Positions 41,584 to 52,069 are shown, counted from the stretch's first letter. The stretch is DNA of 64,000 nucleotides from Citrobacter telavivensis (GCA_009363175.1 CP045205.1:186001-250000); one strand, 5' to 3'. A program made the numbers and translations. Notes: a model not told the origin generated them from the sequence alone.

Positions 41584-41686
41584 TATTGTCTCCCCCCCGG
41601 ATATCCCAGATTGCCGCCCGAGTATACCCGATCGCAGCGACATTGAGAGAGGCTGTGTCGGAAAAGGACTTTTCTGATTATTGACT

Positions 41687-41713
41687 GCCGGATAGCACAG
41701 CGCTTATCCGGCC
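41687..41713. repeat. REP element between bcsC and pdeK
   Basis: A single palindrome (GCCGGATA/TATCCGGC arms) lies 15 bases after the bcsC stop. Confidence 0.75.
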
Positions 41714-41727
41714 TGCGATCATAACCC

Positions 41728-44700
41728 TTACCAGTCCGCGTAAGGCACCAGCGGCTGCGGCGGTAAATCCATATCGCCCTGCCATCCTGCGGCGGAATAG
41801 CGAACGTACAGCAGAAAATGGCTTGGCGCGTAGTCTTTAGCCTGTTGAATATCCACGGCAGTCCCGATAAACCAGTTAGAGGTCACCCGACGCTCGATCA
41901 GCGCCCGCGCGGTATAACCAAAGCCCTGGCTGCTACCGCCACCGTTGGTTTGTTCGCTGGCTTCCTGACGGTAATCCGATGGAATCAAATTCAGCAACGG
42001 ATAACGTGGCATCGTTTTGGTGCGCGAATGCGACCAGGACACCGAACCGCCCAATTCCCAGGACCAGTTTTCCGTCCGCTGACGCCACATCACCGGCACG
42101 GCGAAGGACAGGTATTCCTGCGGACTGTAGTAACCGCCGTGGCCCAGTGAATAACCGCTCAGATCTTTGTCGTAGTGCCAGATCATATTGTTCAGGCCCA
42201 CGGTCACGCGACGGTTGTTCTCGTTGATGATTTTGTAGTAGTAACCGGTCATCCCCCGGACGCGCCAGTTATCCTCAACGTTCTTCCCGGTCAACTGATC
42301 GGCACCAAGAGAGGCCCAGACGCCGTTGGCTTCACCTTTGTCGTAGCTGAGACTAATCCCGCCGCCGTCAGCGCGAACGCCGCCCCATTTTTTGCCCGTA
42401 TTAATGTCGTTGCTGTCGCCGTTGTGGCTCTGCGCATCCTTTTGTCCGCCAAAGGCCAGCAGAGAACTGGAAATGGGGCGACGATGCGCGTTCAGGGTAT
42501 AACCCAACGGCCCAATGTCATTGCTGTAACTGACGCCGCCGACAACATCGACGACATTGAAGCCCATCGGCGTGGTGCCGATATCCCAGCTCCAGGTGTC
42601 ATTCTTCCAGCCGACGGCGACGCTCGCCCCCGTATCCGACTGGCTGCGGCTGCCGCTACAGTCTTCCAGCGTACAGGTGCCCCAGTTATTGTCGTAGCGG
42701 CCATTCGCATCGGTTGAGAAGCTGCCTGCATTCATGTTGACCAGATCGGTACGGAAGAACATGCGACCGTCCGAATATGGCGCATCCACATGCAGCATGG
42801 TGGTATGCGCTTTCAGATCGGAATAGCCGCCGGTGCCGCTCGATCCCCAGTAGTCATGCTCCAGCGTGACGTTCAGATCCTGCTGGCGATATAAATCCGC
42901 CGCGTCGCTGCGCACGCCGCGCTTCAGCCAGTCATCTTTCTCATCGTTACGGGTCAGACGAGTAAAGGTGTCGTTATCCTGCGGACGCGTTGGCGTGATG
43001 CCGGACGCCACCATCGCGTCTTTATAGGTATCAAGCGCCTGCTGCGGCTCGCCGCTCTGCGCCTGGAAATTCGCGGCGTCACGCAGCACCATTGCGCTTT
43101 CCATTGACGGCGGCTGCGCTTTGGCCTGCGGAATCAGAGTGTTGAAGGTCTGCGTTGCGGCAGCGGTGTCGCCAAGCTGCATCTGCGCCAGCGCAATCCG
43201 CCGCTGCATGTTGATCGACGGGGTCTGCGTTGCGGGCAGTTTTGCCAGTTGCGCTCGCGCGGCGGGCTTGTCGCCCTGGGCGATGTACACTTCTGTCAGA
43301 CCCAACATCGCATCGACGTTGTCCGGTTCGCGCGCCAGCACGGCGTCGTAAGCGCCTCGCGCCGCATTGTATTCCCCGCGCTGCTGCGCCCAGTCGGCCA
43401 GCGTTAAGTCGAGACGGGTCGAAGCAGGCTGTTGACGTAACAGCGCTTCGGCCTCGGCTTCCCGGCCGCTGTCGCGCAGGCGGTTAGCCGTTTCCAGCAC
43501 CTGGTTGCTCTGCAACCGTTCTGCCAGTTCCTGAATGTTGCTGTTCCACTGACTGCGCGGCAGGCTGTTGATATGCGCCAGCGCCGCCCGATCCTGATTA
43601 TTGCCGGACAGGTACAGTCCGTACGCGTAAACCTGTTCCGGGTCGTTGGGTTTCTGGCGCGCCAGCGCACTCATCTGTGCGTCAGCCTGGCTGCGCTGCC
43701 CGGCCTGCCACAGGTCGCGTGACAGACGATAGGTTATCCAGACGCTGCCCGGATCCAGCGCCAGTCGACGGCGTTGCAGTTCCGCCGCCTGCGCCCAGTT
43801 GCCCTGGTTTTCCAGCGTTTCAGCCTGCTGCGCCAGGCGATCGTTTTCCAGACCGCGTTCAATGTCATCAATGCTGCGACGCTGACTGGCAGAGAGCGTG
43901 GCGATAAACGCGGAGGCTTTCTCCGGCGACTGCGCGCGATAAAGGTTTGCCAGACCGCGTACGGCATTGGTGTTGCCGCTGTCCATGCGCAGCGTCTGCT
44001 GATAGTAGCGTTCGGCAGCCGGATAATCTTTCCGCGCCATTGCCGCATCGCCCAGTCCCAGAACCGCATAGCTGTCGGTATTGTCGATGTTTCTGGCCTG
44101 CTGATAGAGGCGTTCAGCCTGGTCAACATTGTTGGCTTTCAACGCGGCGTCGCCCTGCTGAATCGCCAGCCAGTAGCTGTTCACTTTCAACAGGCTTTCC
44201 CACTTGCTGCGGCTCCCGCTTTGCGGATCCATCGCCAGTGCTTTCTTAAACTGCGCAACGGCGCTGGCGCGATCGCCACGCTGAGAATAGGCCTGCCCCA
44301 GCGCGCCCACGACCTCGCTGTCGCTTTGGTTCGCTTTCACCGCCTGCTGCAGTTCAGAGACCGCCCGTCCGCCCTGTCCGGCTTCAACTGCCGCCAGGCC
44401 CTGCGCACGCGCGCGGAATGTAGGATCGGAGAGCTGTTTTTGCTGTTCGCTAAGCTTACTGCGCGCAGCGGCCACGCTGTCCCCTTCACTGAATACCATG
44501 AGGTATTTTTGCAGCGCCTTCACGCTGGCGTCGCTGACCGGCATATCCTTGATCTGGGTGTACCAGATATTGGCTGCGGCATTCCGCCCGGAGTTGGATT
44601 TCGCCATCTGCTCCAGAATCACAAAGCCTTCCGCTGGACGATCGTTATCAAACAGCAACTGCGCCAGCGTATTTTGCAGCGTGTTATTGCCTGGACTGCG

Positions 44701-45225
44701 GGCGTTAATTGCCTTCAACTGATTGATCGCCTGATTGCGGCGGGCAGGAATTTTTGCCACCGCACTCCAGTATTCCACTTCCAGGTCGCCTTCCGGCGGG
44801 CTGCCTTTGAACAGCTTATCGTAGGCGGCAACCGCTTCCTCAGCATGCCCGGTCGTCGCCTGTAGACGCGCCTGCTGCAAAGACTGGCGCCCTTCTGGCG
44901 TCGCTAACAGCATGGTCGTGCGGGAAGATTGATAGGCGTTAGAACTCGGCGCTAACTGAGAAAGTCTTTCAAGCTGCTTCTGCGCGCCGTCGTTATCGCC
45001 CTGACGCAGCATGTAGCGAAAACGGGCAGCGACCACGTCCGGATTATTCGGGTCAATCAGTTCGAGGCGATAGAGCGACTGACGCACCAGATCTTCACGG
45101 TGCGTGGCTTCGCCTAACCGCACCTGCTCCAGCAACTGCTGTTGCGCCGACGGCGCCGCGTCGGCAAAAGGCATCAGGGCAATGCCGAGTGAGACCCCGA
45201 GTAAACTTAATTTGAACTTGCGCAT
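41728..45225 (-). CDS. bcsC: Cellulose export outer-membrane protein BcsC
   Basis: BcsC forms the outer-membrane channel for cellulose. The 1165-residue protein has a signal peptide (about residues 1-23, cleavage after ADA), a periplasmic solenoid of many tetratricopeptide repeats (about 30-780) and a C-terminal BCSC_C beta-barrel (about 800-1165). It is about the usual enterobacterial length. Its start overlaps bcsZ by 19 bases. Last gene of the minus-strand bcs operon. Confidence 0.96.
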   Translation of the reverse strand: MRKFKLSLLGVSLGIALMPFADAAPSAQQQLLEQVRLGEATHREDLVRQSLYRLELIDPNNPDVVAARFRYMLRQGDNDGAQKQLERLSQLAPSSNAYQSSRTTMLLATPEGRQSLQQARLQATTGHAEEAVAAYDKLFKGSPPEGDLEVEYWSAVAKIPARRNQAINQLKAINARSPGNNTLQNTLAQLLFDNDRPAEGFVILEQMAKSNSGRNAAANIWYTQIKDMPVSDASVKALQKYLMVFSEGDSVAAARSKLSEQQKQLSDPTFRARAQGLAAVEAGQGGRAVSELQQAVKANQSDSEVVGALGQAYSQRGDRASAVAQFKKALAMDPQSGSRSKWESLLKVNSYWLAIQQGDAALKANNVDQAERLYQQARNIDNTDSYAVLGLGDAAMARKDYPAAERYYQQTLRMDSGNTNAVRGLANLYRAQSPEKASAFIATLSASQRRSIDDIERGLENDRLAQQAETLENQGNWAQAAELQRRRLALDPGSVWITYRLSRDLWQAGQRSQADAQMSALARQKPNDPEQVYAYGLYLSGNNQDRAALAHINSLPRSQWNSNIQELAERLQSNQVLETANRLRDSGREAEAEALLRQQPASTRLDLTLADWAQQRGEYNAARGAYDAVLAREPDNVDAMLGLTEVYIAQGDKPAARAQLAKLPATQTPSINMQRRIALAQMQLGDTAAATQTFNTLIPQAKAQPPSMESAMVLRDAANFQAQSGEPQQALDTYKDAMVASGITPTRPQDNDTFTRLTRNDEKDDWLKRGVRSDAADLYRQQDLNVTLEHDYWGSSGTGGYSDLKAHTTMLHVDAPYSDGRMFFRTDLVNMNAGSFSTDANGRYDNNWGTCTLEDCSGSRSQSDTGASVAVGWKNDTWSWDIGTTPMGFNVVDVVGGVSYSNDIGPLGYTLNAHRRPISSSLLAFGGQKDAQSHNGDSNDINTGKKWGGVRADGGGISLSYDKGEANGVWASLGADQLTGKNVEDNWRVRGMTGYYYKIINENNRRVTVGLNNMIWHYDKDLSGYSLGHGGYYSPQEYLSFAVPVMWRQRTENWSWELGGSVSWSHSRTKTMPRYPLLNLIPSDYRQEASEQTNGGGSSQGFGYTARALIERRVTSNWFIGTAVDIQQAKDYAPSHFLLYVRYSAAGWQGDMDLPPQPLVPYADW

Positions 45226-46313
45226 TCCTGGCCCCAGTCAGGTAGTAGCTCACCTTTAACGGTGAAGCGATAACGATGCTGATCCCACCCTTGTCCGAAG
45301 AGGGTTAGCACGTAGCTATAGTAGGCATCGCTGCCAGGGAAATGGTCCGTCACGCGCTGTCGCTGCACCGCTTGTGCGTCGCGGTTTTGCAGGAAAGGCA
45401 GTAAGGCCGCAGAAAAGCCCACCGGGCCATTGCCCTGCGCTTTGCCGCTGGCGACGTCCACTTTCTCCGGCGGGAGACCGTTTTTAGTTGTCAGGGTTGC
45501 CATCGGTTTGAATTTTGCCAGCAGCCGCGCTTTCTGCGGGTCGCCGTCATGCATCATGCCCGCCCACAGGTAGACGCGAATCGCGTCGTAACTGCTGACC
45601 AGCGTTTTCTCTGGCTTCAGTTGCCAGCCTTTGTTTTTCTCGTAACGGACCCAATCCGGCGAGAAGCCTTTCGGCGCGGTTTCTAACAGCAGTCGCTGGT
45701 TGGTTTCGCGCAGGGTGGACCACGGCGCGCCGAAGCGGGCGAAATACTGCGCCAGCTGCGGCGGCAGATAGCTCGGGTTGAAGCGCCAGGTGTTGGCTTC
45801 GGCAAAACCAATCTTGCCGGGTAAGAGCATGGAGCCCAGCCCCGGCACCGTTACCACTTCTTCGCTGGCAATCCGCTTCAGCAGGGCTTTGCCGATATCG
45901 GTGTAGCGCGGCTCTTTCCACAAGCGTCCCGCCTCCAGCAGCGACCACGCGATCCAGATATCGCCATCAGAAGCGGAGTTGCTATCCAGCACCGCCCAGG
46001 TGGAAGGTTCTTTTTGTCCCCACAGCCAGGCGGGCAGATGCTCCTGTAACGACCCTTGCGCGAGGTTGTTCTGCGTCCAGTCAAGTAACGCATCAAAGGC
46101 CCGGCGATCGTTGGCGGCGAGGGCAAAGAACATTGCATAACTTTGCCCTTCCGAGGTGGTAATTTTGCGTGCGTCACTGGGATCAATCACCCGCCCTTCC
46201 TGACTGATGTAATCCTTTTTAAATTGCTCCCATGCAGGCCAGGTACAGGCCGCCTGTACACTCAGCGCGGCCAGCATTAACACCATGACTATCCCACTAC
46301 GCAACGCGTTCAT
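45207..46313 (-). CDS. bcsZ: Periplasmic endo-1,4-beta-glucanase BcsZ
   Basis: BcsZ is a GH8 cellulase that trims nascent cellulose in the periplasm. The 368-residue protein has a signal peptide (about residues 1-21, ALSVQA before ACTWP). The catalytic residues known from E. coli BcsZ are present at the same positions: Glu55 (TSEGQSYAM) and Asp243 (SSYDAIRVYLW). Six bases separate it from bcsB and it overlaps bcsC by 19. Confidence 0.97.
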   Translation of the reverse strand: MNALRSGIVMVLMLAALSVQAACTWPAWEQFKKDYISQEGRVIDPSDARKITTSEGQSYAMFFALAANDRRAFDALLDWTQNNLAQGSLQEHLPAWLWGQKEPSTWAVLDSNSASDGDIWIAWSLLEAGRLWKEPRYTDIGKALLKRIASEEVVTVPGLGSMLLPGKIGFAEANTWRFNPSYLPPQLAQYFARFGAPWSTLRETNQRLLLETAPKGFSPDWVRYEKNKGWQLKPEKTLVSSYDAIRVYLWAGMMHDGDPQKARLLAKFKPMATLTTKNGLPPEKVDVASGKAQGNGPVGFSAALLPFLQNRDAQAVQRQRVTDHFPGSDAYYSYVLTLFGQGWDQHRYRFTVKGELLPDWGQECASSN

Positions 46314-46319
46314 TATTTA

Positions 46320-48677
46320 TCACTCATGATCCGGATCGAGACGGCGGCGACTGATGATGCGCAGCAGACGCCACAGCACCCAGGCCAGTAACACCACGCT
46401 GATGGCCGCCAGTACCGCTAACAGCACCGGATGGTTGGCCAGCGCGTACCACAGACGTTCAAACCACGGCAGGTGACCCACGTAGTAGATATCGCCGACG
46501 CGTAAACTGCTCACGCCAGATTCGCGGATCACAGAGACAGAACCAAACATTGCCGCCCGTTTACCGCTGTCATTGATGGCCTGGTTCAGCAATTCATAGC
46601 CGCGCGGACTGTCTGCCAGCAGCGCCACTACGCTACGCTGATCGCTGAACGGTGACTGGAAGCCGACGACCGCAGCCATCGGTCCACTTGACGTCACCGT
46701 CGCCTGCGCATCCGCTTTGCGATCGGCTTCATCCGGCATGATGCTCGGGAACGTCGTCTGGCGCATCGGGGTTTTCACCCAGCTCTCCGCCGCCTGAACT
46801 AACAGGTCAATACGCTTGTCGTCTTTCAGTTTGTCCGGGATCGACCCGATAATCAGGATGTCTGCCTCTTTGCCCTGAATCTTGCTGCTGTCATCGGTGA
46901 TGGTCAGGTTAATCGCCGGGAAGCCGGTTTGCGCGCCGATGGTCCCGGTCGCGTCGAGCAGGGTTTCCATCTGCGCTTCGTTCGGGTTTTTCGGCATCAC
47001 GGTGATGGTTTCGGACAAGTCCGCCATACGGCTGAACGGGAAGCCTGCGTTCGCAAACGCACGCAGATCCGGCATCGCAATGAAGTGGTAGTACTTCGAG
47101 AAGTCGATGGTGGAGTCGTCGCCAATCACCACGTGGTTCGGCACCGGCTGGAAGGTAATACAGTTTTCAATCGAGCCGCCCGGCATCGGGTTCATGTACT
47201 CGAAGTCAAACCGCAACTGGTTCATCGCGCCCAGCTTCAGCGCCGGGATGGCGACATCCGTTTTCCCGTCCAGCAGCCCTTGCAGCACCGGCAGACGCAG
47301 CAGCAGACGGTTGCTCTTCTCATTGCTGGTCAGACTAAAGGCTTGCAGGAACTGGTTGTTCAGGCTGATGTCCATGCGCGAGCTGTCTTTGGTCGGCGGC
47401 GTGGTGTAACGGTAATTGAGGTTCATATCAATACCGGTACTGCGCAGCAGATAGAGATCCGGTGGCAGGTTCAGAGAGACGTTGATGGCGGCAGGTTCCA
47501 TCCCGGTGGACTGCAGTTGCTCTTCATAGGTTTTCAGTTCGCCGAAGGTCACCGGGCGATCGGTACGGACCCAGTTTGGCGCATCGTACGGTTTACGCGC
47601 CAACAGCGGCTTCACATCGTTCACCTCCACGCTGCTACCACGGAAGAGGATATTGCCCTGGGCAATGCCTTTCGCCGCCTGCAGCAGATCGTTATCGTCA
47701 CGACCAAATACCACCAGCAGTTTCACATACGGGTTATCCGGATGGCCGATCATTTCGATAACCGGCGCTTTCACCGGCGGATGTTCACGCAGGAAATCAG
47801 GTCGTTTGTCGTTGGTGGCAAAGACGATAGCATTACGATCCGGCAGCGCGTTGTACAACACCGGGAAGTGCTGACCCCGCCAGCCCGCCCGGGAGCCAAA
47901 CCAGGAAGACACGATCGACGCCGCCTGTTGCAGGGTACTATCTGGTGCTCCGGCAAAGACCATCGGCAGCGTCACCGCACGGCTGTCACGCGGATCGAAG
48001 AACGGTACCGGGAAGTGCGAGAGATCGTTTTGCACTTCCAGCGTCTGGTAAGTGAGGTCCAGCATGCTGCTGCGACCGACGTCCAGCCACAGCGTACTGC
48101 TGGCTGGGTTTTCACAAACCTGCTGGTAGTGACCGACAAACTCCAACCGCACGCGGTTAAAATCGGTGATAAACAGCGGGTTGATCGGCATTTGGGCCAG
48201 CGTCTTTTTACCCAACTGTTCCTGGGTGACCGGCAGCACGCCCATCAGCTCATCATTCAGGTAGACCTTGAGCTGCGACTGTACCGGTAGCAGTGAGGGT
48301 GACGGCGTGTACTCCAGGTTCAGTACGGCTCTGGAGACGACCTCATCGCTACGCATGCCAAACTCAATACTGCCGTTTGGGTTCACGCCACGCAGCACCA
48401 TGCTGCCCGGCGGCGGCGCTATCTGCGCAAACGTTAGTTTCACGTCCCGGGAAGGGCCATTCTGCGCCACAATCGGCGCATCGGCTCCCGGTACACCCGG
48501 CATCACCTGCCCCACCGGCTGATTTGCATCTGCCTGTGCAGGTTCGGCCGCAGCCGGGACCACGGTTGGCTCAGCATTTATCAGTGGTTGCGTTGCAGGC
48601 GTCGCATTCGTCATGAAAGAAGGGATTGCGCTCATCCCCATTGCCACTGCACAAATCCAGGAAAGTTTTCTTTTCAT
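46320..48677 (-). CDS. bcsB: Cellulose synthase periplasmic subunit BcsB
   Basis: BcsB is the periplasmic, membrane-anchored partner of BcsA that guides the emerging glucan. The 785-residue protein has a signal peptide (MKRKLSWICAVAMGMSAIPS), a Pro/Ala-rich region near residues 30-60, repeated carbohydrate-binding and flavodoxin-like domains, and a C-terminal membrane helix (about 750-772) followed by Arg-rich residues. The start is the ATG at 48675-48677; a longer in-frame version starts inside bcsA and is rejected. Ten bases separate it from the bcsA stop. Confidence 0.95.
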   Translation of the reverse strand: MKRKLSWICAVAMGMSAIPSFMTNATPATQPLINAEPTVVPAAAEPAQADANQPVGQVMPGVPGADAPIVAQNGPSRDVKLTFAQIAPPPGSMVLRGVNPNGSIEFGMRSDEVVSRAVLNLEYTPSPSLLPVQSQLKVYLNDELMGVLPVTQEQLGKKTLAQMPINPLFITDFNRVRLEFVGHYQQVCENPASSTLWLDVGRSSMLDLTYQTLEVQNDLSHFPVPFFDPRDSRAVTLPMVFAGAPDSTLQQAASIVSSWFGSRAGWRGQHFPVLYNALPDRNAIVFATNDKRPDFLREHPPVKAPVIEMIGHPDNPYVKLLVVFGRDDNDLLQAAKGIAQGNILFRGSSVEVNDVKPLLARKPYDAPNWVRTDRPVTFGELKTYEEQLQSTGMEPAAINVSLNLPPDLYLLRSTGIDMNLNYRYTTPPTKDSSRMDISLNNQFLQAFSLTSNEKSNRLLLRLPVLQGLLDGKTDVAIPALKLGAMNQLRFDFEYMNPMPGGSIENCITFQPVPNHVVIGDDSTIDFSKYYHFIAMPDLRAFANAGFPFSRMADLSETITVMPKNPNEAQMETLLDATGTIGAQTGFPAINLTITDDSSKIQGKEADILIIGSIPDKLKDDKRIDLLVQAAESWVKTPMRQTTFPSIMPDEADRKADAQATVTSSGPMAAVVGFQSPFSDQRSVVALLADSPRGYELLNQAINDSGKRAAMFGSVSVIRESGVSSLRVGDIYYVGHLPWFERLWYALANHPVLLAVLAAISVVLLAWVLWRLLRIISRRRLDPDHE

Positions 48678-48687
48678 CGCGTTATCA

Positions 48688-51309
48688 TCATTGTTGAGCC
48701 ATAACCTGATCCGGCTGTTGCACCGCCACCTCGTCCTGCTCAGGACGGCGTGGAATGAACGACACAACCCAGGAAACCAGAGAAGTCAGAGACCGGAAAA
48801 TTATTTTGACAGAAGACGGGGAGAACTCCGCAAGATGGCGATAGCCACGGAAACCCAGCTTCAGAATATCCAACAGGCTTTCCAGCGGCTTATCTTCCGG
48901 ATAGCTGTCCTGCCAGAGCGCCCATGTATCGGCACGGGCAAACGTACACTGCACAAAATCGATATGCTGTTTGGTGGTCAGCGGCATCAGCTGTAGCCCC
49001 ACCTGTTCACCCCAAACGCGCGCGACCTGCGTCGGGAAGACATACTCCTGCTGACCGCGTTTGAGCAGTAAATTCACCTTCTGCCCTTCCAGCACCTGGG
49101 CCTGACCGTTGATCTTGATCCCCAGACCGCCGTCGGAGAAATCATGCACGGTGCACGAGAACAGGTGTCCGTCTTCACGGGCAATCGCCGCCGGCATGGA
49201 AATTTCAACACGGTGTGAACGGCGAACCTGTTTACTTTCTACCGACACCGCAACCGCGCCGCCGAGGATAATCAGGTTGTAGAACACCCACACCAGGCTG
49301 ACGATAACGGTCAGCATTTCATTTTCCGGCCCGTAGAAGTAACGCCAGACGCCCACCGCCACGCCGAACAGGTTAATCAGCACGAGGTAGATGTACGGAC
49401 GGGAAATCACCCAGTCGACATACTCTTCTTCTACCAGTCCACCCTTCGCGGTGACGTTAAACTTCCCTTTGTGCGGGTTGATCAGCGCCACCAGCGTCGG
49501 CGGCGCGATATACCAGGCCAACACCGTTTCGTAAATCTCACTCCAGAAAGAGTGACGGTACTTACCCTGAATTTTCGAGTTGGTCAGGCTGGCATGGACC
49601 ATGTGCGGCAGTACGAACAGCGCAATCATCAGCGCTGGCGCATAGATGATATAGGCATGCAGCAGCAGGAACGCCAGCGGGGCGGTCAGGAAGATCAGTC
49701 GTGGAACGCCCGACAGGAAGTGGAACATGGCGTTGACGTAACATAATCGCTGGGCGAACTTCAGCCCCTTGCCGGTCAACGGGTTATCGAGACGGAAAAT
49801 TTGTACCATCCCGCGCGCCCAGCGAATACGCTGACCGATGTGGGCAGATAAACTTTCGGTTGCCAGCCCCGCCGCCTGCGGAATACGCATGTACGCGGAG
49901 GTATAACCGCGACGGTGCAGACGCAGCGACGTATGCGCATCCTCAGTCACGGTTTCAACGGCAATGCCGCCAATTTCATCCAGCGGTTTACGGCGAATTA
50001 CCGCACAGGAGCCGCAGAAGAAGGTAGCATCCCACATGTCATTACCGTCCTGCACCAGACCGTAAAACAGCGTGCCTTCGTTTGGCGTTTTGCGAAAACG
50101 TCCGAGGTTACGTTCAAACGGATCCGGCGAGAAGAAGTGGTGCGGCGTCTGCATCATCGCCAGATTCTTGTCTTTCAGGAACCAGCCCATCGTCATTTGC
50201 AGGAATGAACGCGTCGGCACGTGGTCGCAGTCAAAGATCGAAACAAACTCGCCTTTGGCATATTTCAACGCGTTGTTAATGTTCCCGGCTTTGGCGTGTT
50301 CATGGGTGGTACGGGCAATATATTTTACCCCTACGGTCTGGGCGAACTGGCGGAACTCTTCACGTCCGCCATCGTCGAGGATCCAGATATTGAGCTTATC
50401 TTTCGGCCAGTCGATACCCAGCGACGCGTAAATGGTGTTTTTCACCACGTGAAGGTCTTCGTTGTAGGTCGGCACAAAGATATCGACCGTCGGCCACAGC
50501 GACATGTCTTTTGGCAGCGGCACCGGCTGGCGGTTCAGCGGCCAGACAACCTGGAAGTAGCCTAATACCAGCACAATCCACGCATAGGTTTCGGCAAACA
50601 ACAGGATCAGCCCGCAAACCAGGCTCACCGGGTCATCCCAGTTCAGCGTGGAGGTATAGCGCCACCAGATATAACGGCACGATACCGTCAGCGACAGCAC
50701 AATCAGCATCAGCGCGGAGAAGCGCCCCGGCATGCGGCGCACGATCAGCGCAACGCCCCACAACAGCATCAGGAAGATAAATTGCGCCAGCGGGTTAAAC
50801 GGTTGAGTCACACAAATCAGCGCCAGAATCAGCGAGAAGATGACGATAATCCCGATGATAAAGCGACGCGCGCCAGGGCTCAGATGGCCGAGCTCTTTTT
50901 GCTTATCCAGATGCGTGGTGTTCTGCGTCACGCGTCCCGGTAGCGCGTCCATCCACTGGTGGTAACGCCCGACGAAGCCTTGCAGGCGGGAAAAGGTCTG
51001 CCAGCGGGGTGGTGTCGTCTCCTGACGTGGCGAGGCCGCCATCAGCCAGAAGGTCTGAATGGCGTAACGAGCAGGATCTAAAGGGCGCGGGCGCGCGGCG
51101 TTAATATGGGGATAGAGCGCCTTACGTTCGGCACGGATCCGCTGCCAGCGTGGATGCTCCAGCGGGATAAAGACCCACGCGAGAATCACCCACAGACAGC
51201 CCAGCGCCGCGCTAAAAGGCGACGCGCCATGACGACGATAACCCTGATAGCGCTCGCTTAAACGGGCGCTGACCGGCGGGATAAGCAACCACCGGGACAG
51301 GACACTCAT
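48688..51309 (-). CDS. bcsA: Cellulose synthase catalytic subunit BcsA
   Basis: BcsA polymerises UDP-glucose into cellulose and moves the chain through its own membrane channel when c-di-GMP is bound. The 873-residue protein (E. coli 872) has all GT2 motifs: Asp312-Asp313 (LDDGG), D360-x-D362, TED (455-457) and QRIRW (493-497). The PilZ domain has R696-x3-R700 (RSHR) and D723-x-S725 (DFSDGG), the c-di-GMP contacts. The N-terminal extension of about 150 residues is usual for enterobacteria. It overlaps bcsQ by four bases. Confidence 0.98.
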   Translation of the reverse strand: MSVLSRWLLIPPVSARLSERYQGYRRHGASPFSAALGCLWVILAWVFIPLEHPRWQRIRAERKALYPHINAARPRPLDPARYAIQTFWLMAASPRQETTPPRWQTFSRLQGFVGRYHQWMDALPGRVTQNTTHLDKQKELGHLSPGARRFIIGIIVIFSLILALICVTQPFNPLAQFIFLMLLWGVALIVRRMPGRFSALMLIVLSLTVSCRYIWWRYTSTLNWDDPVSLVCGLILLFAETYAWIVLVLGYFQVVWPLNRQPVPLPKDMSLWPTVDIFVPTYNEDLHVVKNTIYASLGIDWPKDKLNIWILDDGGREEFRQFAQTVGVKYIARTTHEHAKAGNINNALKYAKGEFVSIFDCDHVPTRSFLQMTMGWFLKDKNLAMMQTPHHFFSPDPFERNLGRFRKTPNEGTLFYGLVQDGNDMWDATFFCGSCAVIRRKPLDEIGGIAVETVTEDAHTSLRLHRRGYTSAYMRIPQAAGLATESLSAHIGQRIRWARGMVQIFRLDNPLTGKGLKFAQRLCYVNAMFHFLSGVPRLIFLTAPLAFLLLHAYIIYAPALMIALFVLPHMVHASLTNSKIQGKYRHSFWSEIYETVLAWYIAPPTLVALINPHKGKFNVTAKGGLVEEEYVDWVISRPYIYLVLINLFGVAVGVWRYFYGPENEMLTVIVSLVWVFYNLIILGGAVAVSVESKQVRRSHRVEISMPAAIAREDGHLFSCTVHDFSDGGLGIKINGQAQVLEGQKVNLLLKRGQQEYVFPTQVARVWGEQVGLQLMPLTTKQHIDFVQCTFARADTWALWQDSYPEDKPLESLLDILKLGFRGYRHLAEFSPSSVKIIFRSLTSLVSWVVSFIPRRPEQDEVAVQQPDQVMAQQ

Positions 51310-52058
51310 GATGCGCTCCCGACAGGGGTTTTATGGCCTGAGTAATGTAATAAACACCAGTTTGCCAGCGTCAACACTTCTTCTGCAGCCAGCGAGTCGC
51401 TGCGGTATTCACCCAGCGGCTGTTTTGTCGCCATGCACTCCGCCACGGCTTCATCGCGGTGAATCACCATTGGCAGTAGACGACGCTGACTCTGTAGCCA
51501 GACCTGGTAGAGATCGTCCTGCAACTGACTGCCAACGCGTAAGTCATTGATCAGAATATGCGCGCCCGCCGGCAGCGACTGCTGATGCAAACGAACATGG
51601 CAGTTGGTGTCAGCGTTGACAATCGTCAGCGTGTGGTCGCACTCATTGACCAGTTGCCGGGTCAACGGCGCGCACCCCGGAGGCAGATCCAGTAAAATCC
51701 ACGAGTATCGTCCACTCTCTTTCAGAGCACGAATACCGGCCGCGATACCGCCCAGCTGTTCCAGCCAGCGGTCGGGATATTCACGTTCCTGAGCCGTCAG
51801 TTGACCAAACGGCAGCAAATCAAGTTGCGAGGTGTAGCGCATCCCACCGTCCTGCCAGTCACGACCATCGAGCATCGCTCTGGCCCAGCCGTCGCGATGA
51901 CTGAAATCAACGTTGAATGACAGGCGCAACAAATTATCGGGGCTGGTATCAATAACCAGTACGTTTTCCCCTAATAATTGCAATGACCAGGCCAGCGCAG
52001 CAGCGATCGACGTCGTGCCTACCCCGCCTCGTATGCCCTGGAGTCCCAGAATGGCCAT
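51306..52058 (-). CDS. bcsQ: Cellulose biosynthesis MinD/ParA-like protein BcsQ
   Basis: BcsQ is a cytoplasmic SIMIBI-class NTPase needed for cellulose secretion and polar localisation; with BcsR and BcsE it forms the regulatory assembly around BcsA. The 250-residue frame is intact, whereas K-12 laboratory strains carry a nonsense codon near the start of this gene. The P-loop reads IRGGVGTTS (about residues 9-17), with Thr where most ParA/MinD proteins have the Lys of GKTT. It overlaps bcsA by four bases and lies 11 bases after bcsR. Confidence 0.95.
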   Translation of the reverse strand: MAILGLQGIRGGVGTTSIAAALAWSLQLLGENVLVIDTSPDNLLRLSFNVDFSHRDGWARAMLDGRDWQDGGMRYTSQLDLLPFGQLTAQEREYPDRWLEQLGGIAAGIRALKESGRYSWILLDLPPGCAPLTRQLVNECDHTLTIVNADTNCHVRLHQQSLPAGAHILINDLRVGSQLQDDLYQVWLQSQRRLLPMVIHRDEAVAECMATKQPLGEYRSDSLAAEEVLTLANWCLLHYSGHKTPVGSAS

Positions 52059-52069
52059 TCACGGCTCCC

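Noticed and set aside
41581..41643. ATG at 41643 as the pdeK start
   Set aside because: No ribosome site precedes it and the 20 extra residues are not part of the E. coli protein; the TTG at 41583 has a strong site.
42500..45225. bcsC repeats as DNA-level tandem repeats
   Set aside because: The periodicity is at protein level (tetratricopeptide repeats), without near-identical DNA copies.
46929..48290. 453-codon open frame antisense to bcsB
   Set aside because: Low-complexity His/Arg/Gln-rich translation, typical of a shadow of a real gene.
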